DNA of 20,536 nt, taken from positions 1 through 20,536 of the forward strand of contig CANQWZ010000015.1 of the NCBI GenBank assembly GCA_947627685.1. Direction: 5' to 3'. The notes beneath the pieces were generated by a model. It worked only from the letters and a program-made list of their open reading frames with translations. It ran no database searches and had not been told where the DNA came from. The position numbers were made by a program, and so were the translations under genes. Within the stretch, counting starts at the first letter, position 1. The number at the start of each line of letters is the position of its first letter. Origin of the DNA: an uncultured Bacilli bacterium (GTDB lineage: Bacteria; Bacillota_I; Bacilli_A; ML615J-28; CAG-313). Below are positions 1 through 6,238 of this stretch, one piece after another.

Positions 1-72
1 CTAATTCACAGGGCACAAAACCCTGAAGAAATTCATAGGTGCATTTGCTTGAACCCTGAACTAATTCACAGG
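1..72. repeat. Imperfect short direct repeats at left edge
   Basis: The word CCCTGAA followed two bases later by AATTCAYAGG occurs at 21-39 and again at 54-72 (16 of 19 positions identical). The right half of a third copy, CTAATTCACAGG, sits at 1-12 and is cut by the window edge. Spacing between copies is 27 and 33 bases. Each copy is itself weakly palindromic (CCTGAA against TTCACAGG). No open reading frame of note crosses the region. It could be the end of a longer intergenic repeat array or minisatellite; function unknown. Confidence 0.5.
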
Positions 73-111
73 ACCATTTTTTCCATTAATAAAGACCTAC
101 TTTCTATAATA

Positions 112-145
112 ATAGGCAAAACCTTTATTATGGGGTTTTGCCTAT
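112..145 (-). terminator. Hairpin terminator after the GH18 lipoprotein gene
   Basis: A perfect 12-bp inverted repeat, ATAGGCAAAACC (112-123) with GGTTTTGCCTAT (134-145), has a 10-base loop and starts 7 bases past the TAA of the minus-strand GH18 gene. Downstream on the minus strand the sequence is TTATTATAG, only moderately T-rich, so termination may be less than complete. Confidence 0.7.
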
Positions 146-152
146 GTTTGGT

Positions 153-2441
153 TTATGAATTAATAGCTTTATAAATAGCATTAATAACCGAATCGGATGG
201 ATCTTCGGAATAGCACCAACACATCATGCCCATACCTTCTATTTTTTTAGCATATTGGTATTTAGCAATAATCGCTTCTTCACTATCATAAGTAACAAAA
301 ATGTTATCCTCCTTATTATATAAATAAGAACCAACTAAGTTGTTACCATCATATTCAGTATATTTTTGATATTTGCCAGTAGCAATTAGGGCCAAAATAG
401 CATTACCAAAAAGCGTGCCTGTTGCAAATGAACCATCAATTCCTGGAAGTGATGTTAGCGTGGCTTTTACCCCTAGGCCCGGATACTCACCATCGGTTAC
501 TGCACCCGTAATTTGATAGGCTTTACCATAAGCTGCACAACCAATTAAAATTTTATTTTTGGAAAAGCCATGAGAACCATCTGATAATAGATTAGCGCCA
601 TAATGACAGCCAAAACCATAACCACGGTCCTTTTTAGATGGGTATAAAGGTGATAAATGTGATGTTATATCTTCGCGATTCATATCATATGACATTAGAT
701 TAATATAATCAAGATATTCATTAAGACTAACAAAATCAAAACGACCTTGAGCAGCACCCCAAGAAGATGCAGGAACAGCCGCACTTAAGAAGTATGGTGT
801 ACCATTTGGTGCTTGACGAATATTCATTTGTTCTCTTAAATCACGCATCAAATCACTCATTTGACTAGCAATTACAGGTGCTTCTGAGGTTGATTCCCAG
901 TCAATATCAATACCATCAAGTTTATATTCATCAATTAAATTTAATAAATTATTAACAAAATTAAGCCGTTTAGTAGCATCTTTGGTAAGAGTGGCAAAAA
1001 GTCTTGATTGCGCTGTGGAAGTACCACTAACTGATGCGACAATTCTTACATTATGTTTTCTTAACTCTCTTACTTCTTCGATATATTTATCACTACCAAA
1101 GTAGCAACTACCATCGGCAGCAATTTCAATAAAAGCATAATATAAAATATCTAAAGCCTCTTTAGTCGTTTCTGAAAATAAAGTTCCTTCTTCTTTATAT
1201 CTTTCATTATATCTAGCATAAGAAGAAATAGCACTAACTGAAAAATAAGTAGCAACTGGTGTTGATGGTAAATCAGCAAATAAAATAGGCTCAACTGTTA
1301 TTTCTTTACTTTTGTCTTCACTACTACCATTTTTATAATTAATGGTTACGGTAATTGTTACTTTCTTACTTTGATGCGTTTGATTTTCCATCACTACTTT
1401 ACCAAAACAATTTTTAACAATAGCATATAAATCAGGATCAGAACTTTTCCAAGTAAAGGTAGCCTCATCATTTTCTAAAACTAAATTATCATAAGTACTA
1501 GATGTTGCTACATCACTTACACAATTTAATATATCCTTTGTGGCAATATAAGTATTATCATATAGCCAACATGCATAAAGCGTCATTGATTGATAAACTT
1601 TAGTTACTGGCGTACCAACACATTCTTTATTATCATAAAAACCTAAGAAAATATAATTTAATTTAGTCGGTGTATCTAAAACTTTACTGCCTTTATATGT
1701 TGCTTTATATACATTTTCTTTGTCTAAATAAGTCGTACCTTCAAGCCTTCCACCGGCTAAATAAAAATAAACATCATATACTTCATCAGCAAGAAGGACA
1801 TCGATATAAGCTTCTAATTCCTCTAAAACAGCTAAATTAGTAACATAAGCCTTGATATCATCATCTAAAGCCTCATAACGTCTTCTTGCTTCAATCACTA
1901 ATTCAATATCATCTTTAGTCATTTTTGAACTATCAGGTAAAGAATTAATATAATAAATAACTTGATTAGCTATTGCTTGATCAGATTGCTTTTTCTCAAG
2001 TTCCGTAATTTTGGCTTCTAGTTCAGCTATTTTATGATAATTTTCGACATAGTCTTGTACTTCAGGTGTTAATTCATCATAAATTGCTTTAACATCGGCT
2101 ATTAAAAATTTATCCACAATAGCAACGTTTTCTACTGATGGGAGTTGATTAATTCTTTCAATCATATCTAAAGCCCCTTTTTTAAAGCCGGCTAAACGAA
2201 TTTTAGCATTAATAATAGCTTGATAATTTTTAACTTCTGCTTGATATTTTTCAGGAAGTTTGCTATATAAGGCTTCTATTTCGGCGATAGTAGCTTCATC
2301 TTTTTTGCGTACTTCTATAGGTAAAAGACTAATTTTTTCATTAATTAAATCGACATTTGCTAAATGTTTCTTCTTACTACAAGCACTAAGACTAAAACAA
2401 AGCACCACCAAAGCAATAAATAAAATAATATATTTTTTCAT
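153..2441 (-). CDS. Surface lipoprotein with GH18 glycosidase domain
   Basis: 762 aa. Residues 1-21 are a lipoprotein signal peptide with lipobox LSAC (lipidated Cys21), so the protein should be anchored outside the membrane. Order of parts: three helical repeats of about 55 residues (roughly 30-85, 90-147, 158-216), each with an LP pair near the start (40-41, 100-101, 168-169), a Tyr-Leu/Thr core and a conserved Asn (72, 134, 202). Then an InlB/Listeria-Bacteroides B-repeat (222-292, GG start, GFY and YACW end), an Ig-like domain (about 299-385), and a GH18 TIM barrel (about 395-760). The GH18 signature DGIDIDWE lies at 509-516 with the acid/base Glu516 intact, followed by MSYDM and a C-terminal MCW strand typical of the family. 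GH18 enzymes cut beta-1,4 linkages of N-acetylglucosamine polymers (chitin, glycan cores, peptidoglycan); which substrate applies here cannot be told. Start chosen from the SD AAGAGGTGA just upstream. Monocistronic, with its own promoter and terminator. Confidence 0.9.
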   Translation of the reverse strand: MKKYIILFIALVVLCFSLSACSKKKHLANVDLINEKISLLPIEVRKKDEATIAEIEALYSKLPEKYQAEVKNYQAIINAKIRLAGFKKGALDMIERINQLPSVENVAIVDKFLIADVKAIYDELTPEVQDYVENYHKIAELEAKITELEKKQSDQAIANQVIYYINSLPDSSKMTKDDIELVIEARRRYEALDDDIKAYVTNLAVLEELEAYIDVLLADEVYDVYFYLAGGRLEGTTYLDKENVYKATYKGSKVLDTPTKLNYIFLGFYDNKECVGTPVTKVYQSMTLYACWLYDNTYIATKDILNCVSDVATSSTYDNLVLENDEATFTWKSSDPDLYAIVKNCFGKVVMENQTHQSKKVTITVTINYKNGSSEDKSKEITVEPILFADLPSTPVATYFSVSAISSYARYNERYKEEGTLFSETTKEALDILYYAFIEIAADGSCYFGSDKYIEEVRELRKHNVRIVASVSGTSTAQSRLFATLTKDATKRLNFVNNLLNLIDEYKLDGIDIDWESTSEAPVIASQMSDLMRDLREQMNIRQAPNGTPYFLSAAVPASSWGAAQGRFDFVSLNEYLDYINLMSYDMNREDITSHLSPLYPSKKDRGYGFGCHYGANLLSDGSHGFSKNKILIGCAAYGKAYQITGAVTDGEYPGLGVKATLTSLPGIDGSFATGTLFGNAILALIATGKYQKYTEYDGNNLVGSYLYNKEDNIFVTYDSEEAIIAKYQYAKKIEGMGMMCWCYSEDPSDSVINAIYKAINS

Positions 2442-2461
2442 TTAATCACCTCTTTTTAATA

Positions 2462-2490
2462 ATTATATCTTAATTTTTTTAATTTTTCAT
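2462..2490 (-). promoter_or_regulatory. Sigma-A-like promoter of the GH18 gene
   Basis: On the minus strand, -35 ATGAAA (2485-2490, 4/6) and a perfect -10 TATAAT (2462-2467) are separated by 17 bases. The predicted start lies about 14 bases before the ATG, giving a leader that is essentially only the ribosome binding site. Confidence 0.6.
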
Positions 2491-2519
2491 ATCTTTTGCA
2501 AAGGTATTTTTTGTAAAGC

Positions 2520-2555
2520 AAAAGAGTATATCGTCCTTGTGCCATATACTCTTTT
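2520..2555 (-). terminator. Terminator of the CNNM gene pair
   Basis: A 12-bp inverted repeat, AAAAGAGTATAT (2520-2531) with ATATACTCTTTT (2544-2555), has a 12-base loop and lies 7 bases past the stop of the minus-strand CNNM gene. The stem ends in a T run on the minus strand. It sits between that gene and the promoter of the GH18 gene, separating the two units. Confidence 0.75.
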
Positions 2556-2562
2556 TGATTAT

Positions 2563-3837
2563 TTATTCTTCTAATTGTTCTTCTTCATTTACTTCTACTA
2601 TTAATTTTCTTACCCGCATACTTTCTGTTTCGGTAATATTAATCTTTAAATTAGCATAGTCAAAGTGATCGCCTTTTTCTGGGAACTTTTCTAAAAGTTC
2701 AGTACACCATCCCCCAACGGTAGTATATTCGGAAGTAAAATCTCTTGTATCATAATCAACTAATTCAAAGAAATCATAAATATTCATATCACCATCAACT
2801 TCATAAATATTATGTGCTAGTTCTTTATAATCGGTTTCTACTTCATCGGTTTCATCAAAGATATCACCAACTAGTTCTTCGACAATATCTTCAATTGTTA
2901 AAATACCCATCATACCACCAAATTCATCAACTACAATTGCTAAATGTTGATTAGTTTGTTTGAATTCGGTTAAGATATTAGAAATAGCTTTGGTTTTATG
3001 AACATACATGGGTTTAGTTAACATTGCTCTTAAATCAATATCTTCACCATTTAAAATTTTTTTCATTAATTCTGTAGTATTTAAAATACCAATAATATTA
3101 TCGATGGTATTTTCATAAACAGGCACTCTTGAATAACGGAAAATTTTTTCATTTTGAAGAATTTCAGCTTGTTCATCTTCAATATCAATCGCAAAAACAT
3201 CAACCCGTGGAATCATTATTTCATGAGCTGTAACATCAATAAAATCAATCGCTGAAATAATTAGTTCTGCATCATCTTCATCAATGACACCACCTTCTTC
3301 TAATTCTTCTGTGATCGCAATCAATTCTTCATCGGTAACAACCGGTTCTGTTTCTTTAGGTGTCCATAATTTAGATAGCATATTTACTAGTTTTGTGACT
3401 GGCCATACAATGATGAAGAAAAGAATTCTTGAAAAGGTAAGTGGTTTTACATAAGCAATGGATAAACTTAAGCTATATCTTTTAGCAATCGCTTTAGGTA
3501 AAATTTCCCCAAAGATAAGCACTACTAAAGTAGATACAATAATGGAAACGACTTCACCTAATTGTTCACCTAAATAAAAAGTAAAAATAGCTGTTGAAAT
3601 AGTTGAGATAAAGATATTAACTAAATTATTACCAACTAAAATAGTTGATAGGGCGTCCGCATAGTTATTAACTATTTTCATAGCTTTCGTAGCTTTTTTG
3701 TCACCATCATCTATTCTACTTTTTAATTTTATCTTATTAACGCTTGCGTATGCAATTTCACAAGACGAATAAAAAGCCGAACAAAGAACGAGAATAACAA
3801 GTAAAACAATAACACAAGCTTCTACAAAGGGATTCAT
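2563..3837 (-). CDS. CNNM/hemolysin-family CBS protein, full-length
   Basis: 424 aa integral membrane protein. Domains: N-terminal DUF21/CNNM transmembrane domain (about 1-195, starting with a hydrophobic segment followed by the family-typical small/acidic stretch SSCEIAYASVN). Then an acidic linker, a CBS pair (about 205-330; RYSRVPVYENTIDNIIGIL and HLAIVVDEFGGMMGILTIED), and a C-terminal CorC/HlyC transporter-associated domain (about 345-420, with YTTVGGWCTE). CNNM proteins are linked to Mg2+ (or Co2+) efflux and homeostasis, with nucleotide binding by the CBS pair; the older name hemolysin does not reflect function. Its ATG overlaps the TAA of the upstream paralogue by one base (TAATG), and the SD AAGGGGGT lies in the last codons of that gene, so translation is probably coupled. 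Followed by a hairpin terminator. Confidence 0.9.
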   Translation of the reverse strand: MNPFVEACVIVLLVILVLCSAFYSSCEIAYASVNKIKLKSRIDDGDKKATKAMKIVNNYADALSTILVGNNLVNIFISTISTAIFTFYLGEQLGEVVSIIVSTLVVLIFGEILPKAIAKRYSLSLSIAYVKPLTFSRILFFIIVWPVTKLVNMLSKLWTPKETEPVVTDEELIAITEELEEGGVIDEDDAELIISAIDFIDVTAHEIMIPRVDVFAIDIEDEQAEILQNEKIFRYSRVPVYENTIDNIIGILNTTELMKKILNGEDIDLRAMLTKPMYVHKTKAISNILTEFKQTNQHLAIVVDEFGGMMGILTIEDIVEELVGDIFDETDEVETDYKELAHNIYEVDGDMNIYDFFELVDYDTRDFTSEYTTVGGWCTELLEKFPEKGDHFDYANLKINITETESMRVRKLIVEVNEEEQLEE

Positions 3838-4895
3838 TATTTACTACCCCCTTTACTAGCTATTTCTTGTTTGCTTTCACCCACAAGTTCTTCTAGTACA
3901 TCTTCCATTGTAACAAGACCAACTAACTCATTGTCTTTATTATTTACAATGGCCATGTGACTTTTTTTATTTTTAAAAAGTTCAATCATTTCATCAAGAG
4001 GAGTCGTATCTACTACGAAAATTACTTCACTCATTGCTTGTTTGATCGCAAATTTTTTAAAATTAATAGCTTGCTTTAAAAATTTTCTAATATTTAAAAT
4101 ACCAATAATATGATCTTTATTACCTAGATAAATGGGGATACGTGAAAATTTAATATCATTTAGATTTTTTAAAATTTCATTTCTAGATAGTTTATCATAA
4201 TCTAAAACCACCATTTTATCTTTAGGAGTTAGAATACTTTTTACGGTCGTATCATTAAAATCAACAGCAGCTTGAATAATATTACTTTCTTCTTCATCAA
4301 TTACCCCATCTTTTTCACCAATTTCAACGATATCTTGAAATTCATCTTCCGTTAAGATATTTTCATCTTTTTTCGATTTAAAGATTTTTTTGAAAAGCCA
4401 TAACAAAAAATTAAAAATTTGCATGATGGGATAAGTAATAATGTATATAACAATAAGCGGATAACATAGGATTTGGGACATTTTGTCAGCATTAGCTTTA
4501 GCGATATTTTTAGGAATAATTTCACCAAAGGTAAATACTAAAATGGTCATGACAACAGTTGAAATAATAGTCGCAAGTGAATTATTTTTTACAAGATGAA
4601 AGGCAATTCCATAAGCCAAAACGGAGGAAACCGTATTAACAACGTTGTTACCTATTAAAATCGAAATTAAGGATTTATCATAACGTTTTAAAACGGCTAA
4701 AACTAGTTTAGCACTTTTTTTACCATCATCGGCTTTAACACTTAAACGCACTTTATTACAACTTGTAAGGGCTGTTTCAACCGCTGAAAAGAAAGCACTA
4801 CTAATTAGTAATAAAATAATTACTAATATTAAGATGCCATTATTAGTCGTATTAGCTAAAATATTGATATACGACAAGGGGACCAGTGGATCCAT
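3837..4895 (-). CDS. CNNM-family CBS protein lacking the C-terminal CorC/HlyC domain
   Basis: 352 aa, clearly paralogous to the downstream gene: DUF21/CNNM membrane domain (about 15-195, with SSAFFSAVETALTSCNKVRL) and a CBS pair (about 215-335, with FSRIPIYLGNKDHIIGIL and HMAIVNN...VGLVTMEDVLEELVGE). It stops right after the second CBS domain, at the tail GGSK, whereas the neighbour continues for another 80 or so residues as a CorC/HlyC domain. The short form is probably natural rather than a decayed gene, because the stop is used as the coupling site for the next start (TAATG). The start is supported by SD AAGGAGTTG and by a strong promoter upstream. First gene of a two-gene operon. Likely membrane metal (Mg2+) homeostasis; a hetero-dimer with the neighbour is possible but only inference. 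Confidence 0.88.
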   Translation of the reverse strand: MDPLVPLSYINILANTTNNGILILVIILLLISSAFFSAVETALTSCNKVRLSVKADDGKKSAKLVLAVLKRYDKSLISILIGNNVVNTVSSVLAYGIAFHLVKNNSLATIISTVVMTILVFTFGEIIPKNIAKANADKMSQILCYPLIVIYIITYPIMQIFNFLLWLFKKIFKSKKDENILTEDEFQDIVEIGEKDGVIDEEESNIIQAAVDFNDTTVKSILTPKDKMVVLDYDKLSRNEILKNLNDIKFSRIPIYLGNKDHIIGILNIRKFLKQAINFKKFAIKQAMSEVIFVVDTTPLDEMIELFKNKKSHMAIVNNKDNELVGLVTMEDVLEELVGESKQEIASKGGSK

Positions 4896-4938
4896 ATTGT
4901 TTTTTCAACTCCTTTTTTAATACATAATATATGCAAAA

Positions 4939-4967
4939 ATTATATCAAGAAATTAACAAATAGTCAA
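4939..4967 (-). promoter_or_regulatory. Sigma-A-like promoter of the CNNM operon
   Basis: On the minus strand, -35 TTGACT (4962-4967, 5/6) and -10 TATAAT (4939-4944, 6/6) are separated by exactly 17 bases, about 43 bases before the ATG at 4895. No equally good promoter could be picked for the divergent ZIP gene in the same 148-base gap. Confidence 0.8.
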
Positions 4968-5043
4968 ATAGATTGAAATCATATTTTAAAAAAATAAAGC
5001 ATATTTTTTAATAGTTAAACGTTTTTAAAGGATTTAAGAGTTT

Positions 5044-5793
5044 ATGAATAATTTAATTAATGTTATTATCATCAGTTTAATATCAGGATGTCTTGGTACT
5101 GGTATGGGGGGTATTATTGGATCTTTATTTAAAAATAGTTCTAATAACTTCATGGCTTTTTGGCTTGATTTTACCGCGGGCATTATGCTAAGTATTGTTT
5201 GTTTTGATATGCTAAAGCATGCTATTTATCCTTTAGTTAATTTTAGAATGAATATTTTTTTTGTAATTGCTTGGCTATTTGGTGGCTTTTTGGTTGTTTA
5301 TATCCTTGATGCTTTGATAAATCGTATAAGTATTAAAAAAACAAAAAGCCCTTCTTCTTTAATAAGAGCAGGACTTATTTTACTTGGTGCTATAGCTATT
5401 CATAATATTCCTGAGGGAATGTCAATTGGTGCACTTGCTAAATCATGGCAAACTGATATGCTAAAAATGGCCTTTTTAATTGGTCTACATAATATCCCCG
5501 AAGGACTAGCTATTAGTCTACCTTTAATAGGTGGCAAAATGTCAAAATTAAAAACCTTTTTAATAAGCCTTTTAGCAGGGCTTCCTACCACTGTTGGTGC
5601 CATAATGGGTTACTTTTTGGGATCAAGTAGTATTATGGGAATATCTCTTTCTTTGAGTTTTGCTTCAGGGGCAATGTTATGTGTAATTTTTTTAGATGTT
5701 TTGCCAAGTGCAAATGCGATAGCAACCAAAAAAACCAACGTTTTAGCAATAATATTAGGGATTATTTTAGGATTAGTAATTATTTTTAAATAA
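5044..5793 (+). CDS. ZIP-family divalent metal transporter
   Basis: 249 aa, hydrophobic throughout, with about eight predicted membrane segments. The two ZIP metal-site motifs are intact: HNIPEG at 120-125 (in AIHNIPEGMSIGA) and HNIPEG at 149-154 (in LHNIPEGLAISLPL), which form the binuclear metal centre in ZIP transporters. ZIP proteins bring Zn2+, Fe2+ or Mn2+ into the cytoplasm; this one resembles the bacterial ZupT/GufA-like branch, and the exact metal cannot be read from sequence. The ribosome binding site is ordinary (AAGGA, then AAGAG close to the ATG). The gene is divergent from the CNNM operon, so both sides of this intergenic region encode predicted metal-handling membrane proteins. 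Ends in a shared convergent hairpin. Confidence 0.88.
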   Translation: MNNLINVIIISLISGCLGTGMGGIIGSLFKNSSNNFMAFWLDFTAGIMLSIVCFDMLKHAIYPLVNFRMNIFFVIAWLFGGFLVVYILDALINRISIKKTKSPSSLIRAGLILLGAIAIHNIPEGMSIGALAKSWQTDMLKMAFLIGLHNIPEGLAISLPLIGGKMSKLKTFLISLLAGLPTTVGAIMGYFLGSSSIMGISLSLSFASGAMLCVIFLDVLPSANAIATKKTNVLAIILGIILGLVIIFK

Positions 5794-5795
5794 AT

Positions 5796-5860
5796 AAAAA
5801 AAGTATAAGTCTTGCCTTATACTTTATAAGTTTTACCTTATACTAACTTATACTTTTTTT
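5796..5860. terminator. Bidirectional terminator with nested hairpins
   Basis: A perfect 14-bp outer inverted repeat, AAAAAAAGTATAAG (5796-5809) with CTTATACTTTTTTT (5847-5860), lies between convergent genes and gives a T run on both strands. Inside it CTTATA-CTT-TATAAG (5816-5830) is a second perfect hairpin, and AAGTATAAG (5801-5809) can alternatively pair with CTTATACTT (5816-5824). The TAA of the minus-strand small gene overlaps the hairpin. Confidence 0.85.
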
Positions 5861-6038
5861 AGCCATTGCAAGAACAGCTTTCTTCTTGCATGGTTTTTTT
5901 GCATTTTTGAAGCATTTGGTCCATTGTTTCGTTAACATCCTTCATAAGCTTATTAATTTTTTGTTTGTTAGCACAAATGATCCATGCTCCTAAAACCGTC
6001 ATTGCTCCAGCCGCGAAAGGAACGATTGATGATTTCAT
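5859..6038 (-). CDS. Small single-pass membrane protein, unrecognised
   Basis: 59 aa when started at ATG 6038. An in-frame GTG at 6047 is part of the SD (AGAGGTGA) and is rejected as the start. The N-terminal half is one hydrophobic segment (roughly residues 4-23, ending WIICANK). The rest is a charged amphipathic helix with regularly spaced Met/Leu, ending in EESCSCNG, a Cys-x-Cys tail. A further Cys lies in the helix (QKCKK). The shape is like YtxH-type small membrane proteins, but I do not recognise a family. It has its own putative promoter and shares a terminator with the ZIP gene, so it is probably monocistronic. The Cys pair near the C terminus could bind metal; that is a guess. Confidence 0.7.
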   Translation of the reverse strand: MKSSIVPFAAGAMTVLGAWIICANKQKINKLMKDVNETMDQMLQKCKKTMQEESCSCNG

Positions 6039-6073
6039 TTTTGTCACCTCTTTGACTTTTATCGCATAAGTGG

Positions 6074-6102
6074 ATTTTATCTGTCTAGTTAATAGTTCTA
6101 AA
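6074..6102 (-). promoter_or_regulatory. Putative promoter of the 59-aa gene
   Basis: On the minus strand, -35 TTTAGA (6097-6102, 4/6) and -10 TAAAAT (6074-6079, 5/6) have 17-base spacing, about 35 bases before the ATG. In AT-rich DNA such a match has moderate weight. Confidence 0.4.
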
Positions 6103-6130
6103 CAAAGGGAATATTTTTTTGTTAACGATT

Positions 6131-6222
6131 CAAATATTGTATGTTCTCCTAATAACGAATCAAGATACTTTCTTTATGCAATATTATTATGATGGTATTT
6201 TAAAGTTATCATACAAATATTT
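6131..6222 (-). other. Intergenic inverted repeat, possible structured RNA or recD2 3' end
   Basis: AAATATTGTATG (6132-6143) is complementary, with one bulged base, to CATACAAATATTT (6210-6222). Just inside, ATAAC (6152-6156) can pair with GTTAT (6205-6209). On the minus strand the element begins 16 bases past the recD2 stop. There is no clear T run after it, so it is not a classic terminator. The rest of the 6039-6238 gap shows only the putative promoter of the small gene. Confidence 0.25.
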
Positions 6223-6238
6223 TTTACCATTTTTTGTT

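Noticed and set aside
1..72. CRISPR array
   Set aside because: Only two and a half copies, imperfect (16/19), with spacing that changes from 27 to 33 bases, and no cas gene in the window.
2260..2445. Plus-strand ORF antisense to the GH18 signal peptide region
   Set aside because: Low-complexity antisense reading of a clear gene, without SD or family features.
3837..4895. Truncated pseudogene
   Set aside because: Though shorter than its paralogue, it has an intact frame, a good promoter and SD, complete DUF21 and CBS domains, and its stop is used for coupled translation of the next gene.
6039..6047. GTG start for the small membrane protein
   Set aside because: This GTG is part of the SD sequence AGAGGTGA; ATG 6038 lies at proper distance.
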